Assembly: GCF_900108875.1 (NCBI RefSeq)
Contig: NZ_FNYJ01000006.1
Span: forward strand, 186,001 to 250,000
Source: Pseudomonas sp. NFR16
GTDB taxonomy: Bacteria; Pseudomonadota; Gammaproteobacteria; Pseudomonadales; Pseudomonadaceae
Length of the DNA stretch: 64,000 bases
Direction of reading: 5' to 3'
Every line of letters begins with the position of its first letter. Position 1 is the stretch's first letter. The position numbers and the translations under genes are program-made. The notes beneath the pieces are model-generated. The model saw nothing but the letters and a program-made list of their open reading frames with translations, ran no database searches and was not told the DNA's origin. Below, piece by piece: positions 17,576-26,513 of the stretch.

Positions 17576-18298
17576 ATGTCGTTACGCATCTGCATTCTGG
17601 AAACCGACGTTCTTCGCCCTGAACTGGTCGATCAATATCAAGGTTATGGGCGGATGTTTCAGTCGCTCTTCGCCCGTCAGCCGATTCCTGCCGAGTTTGT
17701 CGTCTACAACGTCATGCAGGGTGATTACCCGCCCGATGCGGAGCAGTTCGATGCGTACCTGATCACTGGCTCCAAGGCCGATTCATTCGGCACCGATCCG
17801 TGGATTCAAACCCTCAAGACTTACCTGCTCGACCGCTACAAGCGGGGCGACAAGCTGCTGGGCGTGTGCTTCGGTCATCAGCTGCTGGCCCTGTTGCTGG
17901 GCGGCAAGACCGAGCGTGCGACGCAGGGTTGGGGCGTCGGCATCCATCATTACGACCTTGCGCCGGCCAAGCCGTGGATGACCCCGGCGATGGACAAGCT
18001 GACCTTGCTCATCAGTCACCAGGATCAAGTGACCGCGCTGCCGGAAGGCGCGACGGTGCTGGCGTCCAGCGACTTCTGCCAGTTTGCCGCCTACCACATC
18101 AACGATCAGGTGCTGTGTTTCCAGGGGCATCCGGAATTCATCCACGACTATTCCCGCACGCTCCTGGACATACGCCAGGAAGCGCTGGGTGAGCAGGTCT
18201 ACAGCAAGGGCATCGCGAGCCTTGAAGAAGATCACCACGGCACCACCGTTGCCGAGTGGATGATGCGATTCGTCGCCAATAAGCCTCAGGTGGCCTGA
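17576..18298 (+). CDS. Class I glutamine amidotransferase-like protein
   Basis: A 240-residue stand-alone class I (triad) amidotransferase domain, GuaA-N/YfeJ type. The nucleophile is C98 in GVCFGHQLLA, and the His-x-Glu pair is H185/E187 in FQGHPEF. Such proteins release ammonia from glutamine or hydrolyse gamma-glutamyl bonds. With no synthetase domain attached, a gamma-glutamyl hydrolase role is equally possible. AGGAA precedes ATG 17576, and the reading upstream of it does not resemble the family. It is convergent with corA; a weak 8-bp hairpin (18308-18333) lies between. Confidence 0.88.
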   Translation: MSLRICILETDVLRPELVDQYQGYGRMFQSLFARQPIPAEFVVYNVMQGDYPPDAEQFDAYLITGSKADSFGTDPWIQTLKTYLLDRYKRGDKLLGVCFGHQLLALLLGGKTERATQGWGVGIHHYDLAPAKPWMTPAMDKLTLLISHQDQVTALPEGATVLASSDFCQFAAYHINDQVLCFQGHPEFIHDYSRTLLDIRQEALGEQVYSKGIASLEEDHHGTTVAEWMMRFVANKPQVA

Positions 18299-18353
18299 GC
18301 GTGTGACGCGCGCCCCGTTGCGTCAGGGCGCGCCATCACGTTGGTCCGTGCAG

Positions 18354-19325
18354 TCACAGCCAGCCCGAGCGCTTGAAGCTCGCAAACAAAATTCCGCACC
18401 CGCTGACGATCACGCCCAACACGACAAAGTAACCGTAGTGCCAGCTCAGCTCCGGCATGTTCTGGAAATTCATTCCGTAGATGCCGGCGATGGCGGTGGG
18501 AAACGCGAGGATCGCGGCCCAGGCGGCGAACTTGCGCTGAGTCAGGCTCTGTCGCGATGACTCCAGCAACAGGCCGATCTCGATGGTCTGGCTGGCGATG
18601 TCACGCAGGTTGGCGAGGTCCTCCATCTGCCGTTTGACGTGGATTTCCACGTCGCGGAAATAAGGTCGCATGTTCTTGTCGATGAACGGAAAGCTGAGTT
18701 TCTGCAACTCCTCACCGATCTCGACCATCGGCGCCACGTACCGCCGCAGGCGCAGCAGGTCGCGACGCAGGCTGTGAATCCGGTGGATGTCGGCTTCGTT
18801 GAGTTCGGAGCTGAGCACGCTGTGCTCCAGTTCCTCCAGCTCGCAGTGGATGGCCTCGGTGACCGGCTGGTAGTTCTCGGTGACGAAGTCCAGCAGCGCG
18901 TAAAGCACGAAGTCTTCACCGTGCTCCAGCAACAGTGGCCGCGCCTCGCAGCGTTGACGCACCAGTCCGTAGGACTTCGAGTCGCCGTTGCGCGAGGTGA
19001 TGATGTAGCCCTTGCCAGCGAAGATATGGGTTTCGATGAACTGCAGTTTGCCATTCTCGCGGATCGGCGCGTACGTCACGATGAACAGCGCATCGCCGAA
19101 GGTTTCGAGTTTGGGTCGGCTGTGTACTTCCAGCGCATCCTCGATGGCCAGTTCGTGCAGGTTGAACTGCTTCTGCAGCGTCGCCAGTTCCTGAGCACTG
19201 GGCCGCTCGAGACCGATCCAGACAAAGTGCCCGGGCTTGGCCGCCCAGGCAGCGCCTTCGTCCAGCGTGATGTTGGTGACTTTCTTCCCGGCGGTATAGA
19301 CGGCAGCCGCAACAACTCGACCCAT
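18354..19325 (-). CDS. corA: Magnesium and cobalt transport protein CorA
   Basis: A 323-residue divalent-cation channel. The long N-terminal cytoplasmic domain ends in two membrane helices, and the signature YGMNF follows the first. The C-terminus is basic (FKRSGWL), as usual for pentameric CorA. It imports Mg2+ along the membrane potential. No M-box or other riboswitch was seen in the short upstream gap, and it appears monocistronic. Confidence 0.95.
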   Translation of the reverse strand: MGRVVAAAVYTAGKKVTNITLDEGAAWAAKPGHFVWIGLERPSAQELATLQKQFNLHELAIEDALEVHSRPKLETFGDALFIVTYAPIRENGKLQFIETHIFAGKGYIITSRNGDSKSYGLVRQRCEARPLLLEHGEDFVLYALLDFVTENYQPVTEAIHCELEELEHSVLSSELNEADIHRIHSLRRDLLRLRRYVAPMVEIGEELQKLSFPFIDKNMRPYFRDVEIHVKRQMEDLANLRDIASQTIEIGLLLESSRQSLTQRKFAAWAAILAFPTAIAGIYGMNFQNMPELSWHYGYFVVLGVIVSGCGILFASFKRSGWL

Positions 19326-19396
19326 GGTGATTTGCTTCTTCTTCTGAGGATTCGCTGCGCAGCTTAGCGCGCTCTCCAGTTCAGAGTCGGCGAATC

Positions 19397-20173
19397 TCAG
19401 CGAGTTCTAGGGTTTTGTGTCAGCTGTTCAGCTGCCGTTTGGGCAGTGGGTACCGGGCTGCGCAGTTGCGCGTCCATCTGCTCGATGCTCGTGCGCATCT
19501 GACCGTGGCACTGCTCGATCAGCGCCGGGATGTCATCGCCCGTCAGGCCGGCGGTGGAAATGGCCGGCAACGAGCGGATCATCACCTGACCGCTGTCCCA
19601 GGCATTCAGTTGCATGTCACGCACGTAGGTGCTGACGCATACCGGGACGATAGGCACGCCGGCGTCGATCGCCATCTGGAACGCGCCCCGCTTGAACGGC
19701 AGCAGACCCTTGCCCAGATTGCGCGTGCCTTCGGGAAATACCCAGATCGAGGTGTTCTGATGTTGCAGGGTTTCGGTGGTCTGCCTGATCGCATGCCGAG
19801 CGCGCAGCGGGTTGCCACGATCGATCAGCACATTGCCCGCGAGCCAGAACAGCTGACCGAAAAGGGGCACCCACTTCAGGCTTTTCTTGCCGATACAGAC
19901 CGTGCGCGGCGGCACGATGCTGCCGAGGATGAACAGGTCGTAATTGGACTGGTGATTGCAAATGATCACGCACGGGCGGGTGCGTTCGAACTGGGGCGCC
20001 ATCTGGGCGTTCAGGCGCAGGCGCAGAATCCATAGGGCGGGCAGGGCGTACAGTCGCGCGCACAGGCGGCTGTTGTCCGGGTTGAAAGGACGGCAGATGC
20101 CGATCAGCAGACCCAGCAAGCCGGCAACGGCAAAGTGCAGACCCATCAGCGACATACGCAGTACGAACAGCAT
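19397..20173 (-). CDS. 1-acyl-sn-glycerol-3-phosphate acyltransferase (PlsC family)
   Basis: A 258-residue inner-membrane acyltransferase that makes phosphatidic acid from lysophosphatidic acid. Visible motifs are the catalytic NHQSNYD (H-x4-D), the glycerophosphate-binding FPEGTRN and the block PIVPVCVSTY. An N-terminal membrane helix covers residues 4-25. ATG 20173 was taken in preference to the in-frame GTG 9 bases upstream. It stands as a single gene between corA and a crotonase. Pseudomonas has several plsC paralogues, so the allele name is left open. Confidence 0.9.
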   Translation of the reverse strand: MLFVLRMSLMGLHFAVAGLLGLLIGICRPFNPDNSRLCARLYALPALWILRLRLNAQMAPQFERTRPCVIICNHQSNYDLFILGSIVPPRTVCIGKKSLKWVPLFGQLFWLAGNVLIDRGNPLRARHAIRQTTETLQHQNTSIWVFPEGTRNLGKGLLPFKRGAFQMAIDAGVPIVPVCVSTYVRDMQLNAWDSGQVMIRSLPAISTAGLTGDDIPALIEQCHGQMRTSIEQMDAQLRSPVPTAQTAAEQLTQNPRTR

Positions 20174-20424
20174 GCAGACCACTCTGGAAATAAAAGGTGG
20201 CGCAGTTTACGGATGTGCACTGAAATCGGCAATTGGCCGACGGACAGATGGTTTGGCGGTGTTTAAGCAGATGTTTCTGAAGTGTTTCGGACAAAGCATC
20301 TGGCTATTCCCTTCGGGGCTCAACGTGATTGCGGCTGCCAGGTCGCAGCCGCTGGCCGTTGCCAGCGCGCAGTCGCCGTTCATCAGCACGCTGAGTCCCG
20401 CAGCAAAGCAAGCTCAGTCAGGCG

Positions 20425-21117
20425 TCATTGAAACTGATGCTGACGATCCAGTTCGATGGCCTTGTCCAGCGTCTCGAGGAAGTCCTTGCGCACCTTGAGT
20501 TTGGTTTGCTTGTGCGCCCTCATGTTGATCTTTTTCAGCTGCAGGGCGACGGTGCGGGCGGCGTCGGGCAGTTCTTCGGCCGTGACGACCTTGTCCAGGA
20601 AGCCCGCCTGCAGCGCGCCGTTGGGGTCAAACATCTCGCCATTGATCACGGAGCGGCCAAAGACGCTTTTGCTCAGTCGGTCGCGAGCCAGTTCGATTCC
20701 CGCATGGTGCATGGTCATGCCGATCTGCACCTCGTTCAGGCCAATGCTGAACGGCCCTTCAATCCCGATCCGGTAATCCGCCGACAGCAGCAGAAATGCG
20801 CCTTTGGCCACGGCATGGCCGCTGCACGCGACAACGATGGGGAAGGGGTGCGACAACATGCGCCGCGCCAGGGTCGAGCCTTCGGCCACCAGATCCAGCG
20901 CGGCCTGAGGGCTGGAGGTCATGATTTTCAAGTCGTAGCCGCCCGACAGAATGCCTGGCTGGCCGGTGATGATGACGACGGCGCGGTCCTTCTCGGCCTG
21001 ATCCAGAGCGGCATTGAATGCGGCAATCACGTCGTTGCTGATGGCGTTGACCTTGCCGTTGCTCAGGGTCAGTGTGGCGACGCCGTCTTCCAGTTGATAG
21101 GCGACCAGGTCACTCAT
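20425..21117 (-). CDS. Enoyl-CoA hydratase/isomerase family protein
   Basis: A 230-residue crotonase-fold protein with the first oxyanion-hole segment GILSGGYDLKIM and the second GHAVAKGAFLLLSADYRIG. The acidic residue usual after the second loop is not obvious (GPFSIGLNEVQIGM). Possible activities are hydration, isomerisation or hydrolysis of an acyl-CoA. It is shorter than canonical hydratases. No acyl-CoA pathway genes are adjacent on its strand, so the substrate is unknown. Confidence 0.88.
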   Translation of the reverse strand: MSDLVAYQLEDGVATLTLSNGKVNAISNDVIAAFNAALDQAEKDRAVVIITGQPGILSGGYDLKIMTSSPQAALDLVAEGSTLARRMLSHPFPIVVACSGHAVAKGAFLLLSADYRIGIEGPFSIGLNEVQIGMTMHHAGIELARDRLSKSVFGRSVINGEMFDPNGALQAGFLDKVVTAEELPDAARTVALQLKKINMRAHKQTKLKVRKDFLETLDKAIELDRQHQFQ

Positions 21118-21264
21118 GAGGGAGTCCTTTTTTGTTTTGAAGTGGCGCAGACGTTACTCACCCGTCGAGGCCAGGTAAAGCGTAAAGGGTGACCGATGAG
21201 TCAGGGATTCGGGCCGCGTGGAGGGCAGTGAAGGTCGCGGCCCGAAGTGGGGAGGGGCGGTGGT

Positions 21265-21558
21265 TCAGACTTCGAGCGTGTTCAACTCGCAGTATTCGTC
21301 CCAGTCCATGTCAAGCGCCTCGGCGGCCTCCTTGTGCACCGCCAGTCGCAGCGCTGCGACTTCGTCCTCGGATTTGTCGCTGAACCGCAATGCCAGCTCC
21401 CAGGTTTCAAGGTTCACGGCTTCGGCTTCGTCTTCGAAGGCCCAGCGAATCTGGTCTTGCTGATCTTTCAGGCTCAGACCTGAGATCTCTTCCTGCAGAG
21501 CCGGGTTGGTCACGATGTATTTCGGCAGGGCAGCTTCGATCCATTCTTCTTTATTCAT
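21265..21558 (-). CDS. Small acidic protein, probably DUF6388 family
   Basis: A 97-residue acidic helical protein (MNKEEWIEAALPKYIVTNP then AFEDEAEAVNLETWELALRF). The pattern 'PxLxEEIxxLSxxDQxDQIxWAFEDEAE...WELAL' matches what I recall of Pseudomonas DUF6388 proteins, with unknown function. ATG 21558 is chosen because the homology-like core starts there and the upstream stretch is low-quality. No partner gene is evident. Confidence 0.72.
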   Translation of the reverse strand: MNKEEWIEAALPKYIVTNPALQEEISGLSLKDQQDQIRWAFEDEAEAVNLETWELALRFSDKSEDEVAALRLAVHKEAAEALDMDWDEYCELNTLEV

Positions 21559-21685
21559 GTGAGGTAGATCTCCTGTGGTTCGAGCTGACGTTTTTCTGTT
21601 GTCGGGATTGTGACGCGAATCGCGATTGTGCTGGATGTGACCGATGCGCGCCACCCACAGGCGGGCCGTCGGTCGGTAGCGGAAA

Positions 21686-21717
21686 TGAAAAGGGCCTGCG
21701 CAGCGGCAGGCCCTTTC
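21686..21717 (-). terminator. Terminator of the NCS1 permease transcript
   Basis: A 10-bp stem (AAGGGCCTGC / GCAGGCCCTT) with a six-base loop, read on the minus strand, is followed by TTTTC. It lies 19 bases after the permease stop. Confidence 0.7.
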
Positions 21718-21735
21718 TTCATCTGCCCCGGAAAT

Positions 21736-23238
21736 TCAGCCGATCGCCATGGGTTTCTTGTCGTTGCGATGGGCGTTTTCGCCCAGCAGTGGGTGCGGCC
21801 CGTGATCGCCATAAACCCCCACCGGTTCCGGGAAGGTGCGCAGCAGCGTTATATACAGCAGCGCTGCCAGGCCCAGCGTGATCGGCAGGCTGATGTCGAT
21901 GCCGCCTGCCAGGTTGCCGAGTGGGCCGACGAACTGACCAGGCAGGTTGACGAAGCACAGGCCGACCGCCGCGCTGGGAATCCACGCGCCCAGTCCGCGC
22001 CAGTTCCAGCCGTGCTCGAACCAGTAATGCCCGCCGCTCTGGCCGCGGGTGAATACCTGCAGGTCAGTCGGGTGGTAGAAGCCACGGCGGATGATCAGTC
22101 CCAGCACCATGATGACGATCCATGGCGATGTGCAAGTGACGATCAACACTGCGAACGTGGACACGCTCTGCACCAGATTGAAAGCGAAACGTCCGATGAA
22201 GATGAAGGCGATGGCCGCAATGCCGATCAGAATCGTCGCCTGAGCGCGATTCAGCAGACGCGGGAACATGCTCGACATGTCCAGACCCGTGCCATACAGC
22301 GAGGTCGTGCCGGTGGACATGCCGCCGATGATCGCGATCAGACAGACCGGCAGGAAGAACCAGCTCGGAGACACCGCGAGCAGGCCGCCGACATAATTAT
22401 TGTCGGTGATGTATTGCGGCGACTGGGTGGCAACGATCGTGGCCGTGCACAGACCGAACAGGAACGGGATCAAGGTGCAGAGCTGTGCCAGAAACACCGA
22501 GGCCATGATGCGTTTTTTCGAGGTGTGACGCGGAATGTACCGCGACCAGTCGCCGAGAAACGCGCCGAACGACACCGGGTTGCTCATGGCCAGCAACGCC
22601 GCGCCGATGAACGCGGCCCAGAACCCTTCGCTGCCCTGACTGACGGTGCCGGCGAACCCCGCATCGAAGCTGCCGCTGAAGGCCACGATGCCCAAGAGAA
22701 ACAGCAGGCTTGAAGCAAACACCGCGATCTTGTTCACCCACAGCATGAAACGGAAGCCGTAAATGCACACCACCAGGACCAGCACGGCAAATACGCCGTA
22801 GGCCAGCGCCAGCGTCAGGTCGTTTTCCGGCAGGCCGATCATGCGCTTGGCGCCGCCGATCAACGCATCGCCCGAGCTCCACACGGACAGCGAGAAAAAC
22901 GCCACGGCGGTCAGCAGCGAAAGAAACGATCCGACGATGCGTCCATGTACGCCGAAGTGAGCGCCAGAGGAAACCGCGTTGTTGGTGCCGTTGAGTGCGC
23001 CGAACAGGCCCATCGGTGCCAGGATGATCGAGCCCAGTACGATGCCGAGGATGATCGACCAGACGCCTGCCTGGAAGGACAGGCCGAATAGCACCGGAAA
23101 GCTGCCGAGCACCGCGGTCGCAAAAGTGTTGGCGCCGCCGAAGGTCAGGCGAAACAGATCGATGGGAGAAGCGTTGCGTTGATCATCGGGGATCTGTTCG
23201 ACACCGAATGTTTCGATGCTGGTGGTGGGGTGTGACAT
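21736..23238 (-). CDS. NCS1 family purine-cytosine permease (CodB-like)
   Basis: A 500-residue protein with about 12 membrane helices. The N-terminus (IPDDQRNASPIDLFRLTFGGANTFAT) matches the NCS1 family, which imports nucleobases, hydantoins, thiamine or related compounds with Na+ or H+. I start at ATG 23238 because upstream residues are unrelated to the family. A small NTF2-like protein is encoded upstream on the same strand with a 188-base gap. No cytosine deaminase gene is linked, so the substrate is not fixed. Confidence 0.9.
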   Translation of the reverse strand: MSHPTTSIETFGVEQIPDDQRNASPIDLFRLTFGGANTFATAVLGSFPVLFGLSFQAGVWSIILGIVLGSIILAPMGLFGALNGTNNAVSSGAHFGVHGRIVGSFLSLLTAVAFFSLSVWSSGDALIGGAKRMIGLPENDLTLALAYGVFAVLVLVVCIYGFRFMLWVNKIAVFASSLLFLLGIVAFSGSFDAGFAGTVSQGSEGFWAAFIGAALLAMSNPVSFGAFLGDWSRYIPRHTSKKRIMASVFLAQLCTLIPFLFGLCTATIVATQSPQYITDNNYVGGLLAVSPSWFFLPVCLIAIIGGMSTGTTSLYGTGLDMSSMFPRLLNRAQATILIGIAAIAFIFIGRFAFNLVQSVSTFAVLIVTCTSPWIVIMVLGLIIRRGFYHPTDLQVFTRGQSGGHYWFEHGWNWRGLGAWIPSAAVGLCFVNLPGQFVGPLGNLAGGIDISLPITLGLAALLYITLLRTFPEPVGVYGDHGPHPLLGENAHRNDKKPMAIG

Positions 23239-23426
23239 GAGATGTCCTGCACGCTGTCGTGTTGTTATGAGGCTGACACGCAATGTCGGCCCGTTTTTCG
23301 ACCGGACGTCGCCCGGTCGTGGCATTGGCAGTGGTCGGCAGTCCGACCGTAAAAGAGGTGCAGCGGTGGTTGGTGTTAGAAGGTCAGGCGGCGCCTCTTC
23401 GGGCACTCGCCGCGTGATTCAGCGGA

Positions 23427-23825
23427 TCAGTCCGCCATCGCCGACAAATGCTCGTGGCAGGCAAGCCATCGCGTGCCGTGCAAACGAAATACAATGGTTT
23501 CGCGCTCCTGATAGCGGCTCTCTTCGCTGCCGAAGCGTACGTGCGTGGCCACATCGTGCATGAAAATCGCGACATCGCCCTGCAGGCTGATGTTGACGTT
23601 GCTGGATTCGCAGCTCAGCACGGCGAAGCCATCCGCCTGCCAGCCGTTCCATACCTGGCGATAGGCGGCGCGGGACAGCAGCGGGGCGGGAAGGGTGTAA
23701 AACAGGAACGTTGCGTCGTCGCTGAAGGCGGCAAAATAGGCTTCGGTGTCGTTGCTCGCGAAGGCTGCGACCAACGCCTGCGCTGCCTGGCGGACCTGTT
23801 CTTCGCGGTGTTCAATGGGGGTCAT
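23427..23825 (-). CDS. SnoaL-like / nuclear transport factor 2 family protein
   Basis: A 132-residue protein with an alpha+beta-barrel pattern: N-terminal helix (EHREEQVRQAAQALVAAF), ASNDTEAYFAAFSDDATFLFY, and late strands ending in RYQERETIVFRLHGTRWLACHEHLS. This is the DUF4440/SnoaL-like form of the NTF2 fold. Members bind small molecules and include isomerases and hydrolases. It is upstream of and codirectional with the NCS1 permease, so it may act on the imported compound; that is inference. Confidence 0.82.
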   Translation of the reverse strand: MTPIEHREEQVRQAAQALVAAFASNDTEAYFAAFSDDATFLFYTLPAPLLSRAAYRQVWNGWQADGFAVLSCESSNVNISLQGDVAIFMHDVATHVRFGSEESRYQERETIVFRLHGTRWLACHEHLSAMAD

Positions 23826-23985
23826 GGCCGTCTCTTTATTGTGGTTCTGGCGATGGGGCCTGACTTTAAGCAGCTCTTACATTCGGTAACATCGGTGCCG
23901 ATAAAAACTTAGTTCAGAAAATCGAGAACTATGCCGCCGCTCAGGGGCAGGCGCCTGCGGCGATCGTCGCGGCCAAAAGCTGGGT

Positions 23986-24417
23986 TCAATTGCCGCCGGA
24001 TTTCACCAGGCCGCTCTTCACCGGCTGACGCACGCGTCCGCCGGAAGGGTCGAAGCAGGCGCTGTCGTAGCGAGGCGCCACGCAAGTGGAGGGCACGCCG
24101 GGTGGCGGCGGCCGGATGCTCTGCAGGCGGTCGGCGATTTCTTTTTCGTTGGTGATGATCAGCTTCCTGCGTCGGCTGATCTGCAGAATCTGGGTCGCAT
24201 TCTTGTTCAGGCGATAAGGGAAATCAGCGTCTTCCCACTCGCTGCCAATACGTGCCGGACCCGGGCGTTGCACGGTGGTCTGGCCCACATAGGTCGGGCA
24301 GGGGCTATAGCCGAAGCTGACGTTGCCCTCTTCGGTGACGCATTTGAACACGTCGCCCTGGGCCGGCATGCAGAATATCAGCGCAAGTGCAGCGAATATC
24401 GTGGAAAACCTGCTCAT
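23986..24417 (-). CDS. Exported DUF4124-like cysteine protein
   Basis: A 143-residue protein with a signal peptide (MSRFSTIFAALALIFCMPAQG). A short N-terminal DUF4124-like block (DVFKCVTEEGNVSFGYSPCP) resembles the 'YKWxDxxGxxxxSxxPCP' pattern of periplasmic Pseudomonas proteins. Two further Cys in the C-terminal part (STCVAP, SACFDP) could form a disulfide. AGGGAGG precedes ATG 24417. Function is unknown. Confidence 0.78.
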   Translation of the reverse strand: MSRFSTIFAALALIFCMPAQGDVFKCVTEEGNVSFGYSPCPTYVGQTTVQRPGPARIGSEWEDADFPYRLNKNATQILQISRRRKLIITNEKEIADRLQSIRPPPPGVPSTCVAPRYDSACFDPSGGRVRQPVKSGLVKSGGN

Positions 24418-24484
24418 TGAAAACCTCCCTGTATGGCGTAAGGCTACCATTGCAGGGAGTTGCTGTCAGCGGCACTCGCCAGCG

Positions 24485-24967
24485 TCAGTGAGTTTCGTGA
24501 TTGGCTTGCACCTTGGCCAGCGCAAGCGCTGCGAACATGTCCGCGTCGCCCTGCAGCACTTTGAGATGATCCTCGACATGGTCCAGGGTCGCACGCTGGT
24601 CTTTCGAATCCACCAGCCGCGTCACTTCGCACAGAGCATTGGCCGTGACCCACAGGCTTTGTCGAAGCTGACCGATGATCTTCACGACGCTTTCGGAGCT
24701 GTCGAAATCTTCCTCGGACACCGATTCTGCCAGCATCGGCATCAACGGCATCTCCATTCGATTGGTTGACTCGATGCCTGTCACTACGCGGCTGATATCC
24801 ACCCCGGCCGCCGCGATCCTGAACAGATAATCCGCTCTGGGTAGACGCTGCCCGCTTTCGTAATGACCCTGCGCGTTGGCTTCGACGCCCCCAATGGCGC
24901 CGAGCGCGCTTTGCGTCAGTTTCAACCGCTTCCTTTCCTGCCTCAAACGTTTGCCGATACCGTTCAT
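24485..24967 (-). CDS. XRE-family helix-turn-helix regulator
   Basis: A 160-residue protein whose first 65 residues form a Cro/C1-type helix-turn-helix (IGKRLRQERKRLKLTQSALG, then a YESGQRLP recognition region). It is followed by a helical C-terminal part that may dimerise. Orphan XRE regulators of this size are often prophage- or plasmid-derived, but no phage genes are next to it. GGAGAAGG precedes ATG 24967. Targets are unknown; autoregulation is the usual expectation. Confidence 0.85.
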   Translation of the reverse strand: MNGIGKRLRQERKRLKLTQSALGAIGGVEANAQGHYESGQRLPRADYLFRIAAAGVDISRVVTGIESTNRMEMPLMPMLAESVSEEDFDSSESVVKIIGQLRQSLWVTANALCEVTRLVDSKDQRATLDHVEDHLKVLQGDADMFAALALAKVQANHETH

Positions 24968-25341
24968 CAACCTTCTCCTGCGAAATTCGCACCCTGGTTA
25001 TGGTTTTGATGGGTGCGCAATGGTGGCGGGCGATCCAGTGAGGAACCTTCAGGTGCTCGTCGTGCTTCACCTGTTGGAAACAAGGGGTAAACATAGACCT
25101 TCATACACTCAAGCGGCGAGTTTTCCGATGTCTTGCTACAGCTAAACGAATAAAACCCGGACAGAATGATAAAATCTGTCGCATTGGATAGGTAACGCAC
25201 TCATACGGATAGGTTCCAGCGGCGCGGCGACGGATCGCCAGTCGTGCGATCACGCGGGAACGAGCAGAGGCAGGATCCGCGCAGCGTGGGAACCGAGGCG
25301 CAAGGAGAGCGGAGGCGAAAGAGAGCAAAGGCCAGAAACAC
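24968..25341. other. Intergenic region without a recognisable gene
   Basis: About 370 bases between the XRE regulator and the tRNA terminator. Open frames here have poor codon use and no ribosome site, and the longest runs through the tRNA. It should contain the regulator's promoter. No repeats were recognised. Confidence 0.4.
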
Positions 25342-25380
25342 AAAACCCCTGAATTCTCGAGGAATGTCAGGGGTTTTGTT
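25342..25380 (-). terminator. Terminator downstream of tRNA-Ser
   Basis: Inverted repeat AACCCCTGA/TCAGGGGTT around an imperfect loop, followed on the minus strand by GTTTTGTG. It lies 12 bases beyond the tRNA 3' end and fits a tRNA transcript terminator. Confidence 0.75.
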
Positions 25381-25391
25381 TGCATCGAATA

Positions 25392-25481
25392 TGGCGGTGA
25401 AGGAGGGATTCGAACCCTCGATACAGTTTCCTGTATACACACTTTCCAGGCGTGCTCCTTAAGCCACTCGGACACCTCACC
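25392..25481 (-). tRNA. tRNA-Ser (anticodon GGA)
   Basis: The minus strand reads GGTGAGG...CTTCACC, a seven-pair acceptor stem including one G-T pair, with discriminator G and encoded CCA (25392-25394). It has a D-arm, an anticodon loop containing GGA (CTGGAAAG), a long variable arm (TGTATACAGGAAACTGTA) typical of class II tRNAs, and a T-loop GGTTCGAATCC. It decodes UCC and UCU. Length is 90 nt with CCA. Confidence 0.97.
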
Positions 25482-25590
25482 GTATCTCTTCAGACGTTCA
25501 GTCTGTCGAGGCGCGCTAATGTAGTCGAAAGTTCTGGCGAAGGCAAAACTTTTTTTCAGAATTTTCATGCGGTTAAGCAGAAATGCAGCA

Positions 25591-25625
25591 AGCCCCGGCT
25601 TCTTCGCGAAGTCCGGGGCTTTTTC
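25591..25625 (+). terminator. Terminator-like hairpin between SDR and tRNA genes
   Basis: A nine-base stem (AGCCCCGGC/.CCGGGGCT) with an internal CTTCTTCGCGAAG extension is followed by five T on the plus strand. No plus-strand gene ends here, so it may instead cap the minus-strand SDR transcript as a 3' hairpin. Confidence 0.5.
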
Positions 25626-25645
25626 GTTCCCGGTCGGCCTTGGGA

Positions 25646-26395
25646 TCAGGCGCCGAAGCCGCCGTCGATGGTCAGGCTGGCGCCAGTCACGTAGCCCGCT
25701 TCCGGGCCTGCCAGATAGGCCACCATGGCGGCGACTTCTTCGGACTTGCCGTAGCGCGGAACGGCCATGAGGCCCAGCAGGGTTTCGGCGAAGTCGCTGT
25801 TGGCCGGGTTCATGTCGGTATCGACCGGGCCGGGCTGTACGTTATTGATGGTGATGCCGCGCGGGCCGAGGTCGCGCGCCAGGCCTTTGGTCAGGCCGAC
25901 CAGCGCCGATTTGCTCATGGCGTAGACCCCGCCGCCGGCAAACGGCATGCGGTCGGCGTTGGTGCTGCCGATATTGATGACGCGACCGCCTTCCTTCATA
26001 TGGCGAGCGGCTTCCTGAGTGGCGATGAAGACGCTGCGCACGTTGATGGCCAGGGTTTTGTCGAAGTCTTCGAGGCTGAACTCGTCCAGCGGCGCGATGG
26101 CCAGCACGCCCGCGTTGTTGACCAGAATGTCCAGGCCGCCGAAGGCGTCGACGGTCTGGGCCACCGCGCTGCGAATGTCCTCGGCGCTGGCGCTGTCCGC
26201 TTTGATCGCCAGTGCCTTACCGCCTGCCGCTGTGATGCTGTCCTGCAGGGCGCGGGCTTTCTCTTCGGAGCTTACGAAGGTGAAGGCGACGGCGGCGCCT
26301 TGTTCGACCAGGCGTTTGACGATGGCTGCGCCGATGCCCCGCGAGCCGCCTTGAACCAGTGCTGTCTTGCCGATGAGGTTGGTGGGATGAGTCAT
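25646..26395 (-). CDS. SDR family NAD(P)-dependent oxidoreductase
   Basis: A 249-residue classical short-chain dehydrogenase/reductase. It has the cofactor motif GGSRGIGAA near residue 17, NNAG at the end of strand 4, active-site Ser in INIGSTNADR, and the Y-x-x-x-K pair in YAMSKSA. The C-terminal TGASLTIDGG is typical of 3-oxoacyl-reductase-like members. It is divergent from a LysR gene with a 118-base shared promoter region, so that regulator probably controls it. The substrate is unknown. Confidence 0.92.
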   Translation of the reverse strand: MTHPTNLIGKTALVQGGSRGIGAAIVKRLVEQGAAVAFTFVSSEEKARALQDSITAAGGKALAIKADSASAEDIRSAVAQTVDAFGGLDILVNNAGVLAIAPLDEFSLEDFDKTLAINVRSVFIATQEAARHMKEGGRVINIGSTNADRMPFAGGGVYAMSKSALVGLTKGLARDLGPRGITINNVQPGPVDTDMNPANSDFAETLLGLMAVPRYGKSEEVAAMVAYLAGPEAGYVTGASLTIDGGFGA

Positions 26396-26513
26396 GTCGA
26401 TGTCCTGTAACCGTTGAGAGTGGGTGAATGACTAAAGTATCTGCCCTGGATTAGATTCCCGGTAGCCGGTAATCGCTATAGTCTGTGTAAACCAGAAGTT
26501 GTGAATATGAACG

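Noticed and set aside
25101..25568. 155-residue minus-strand frame around the tRNA
   Set aside because: It reads straight through tRNA-Ser and a terminator, with no ribosome site.
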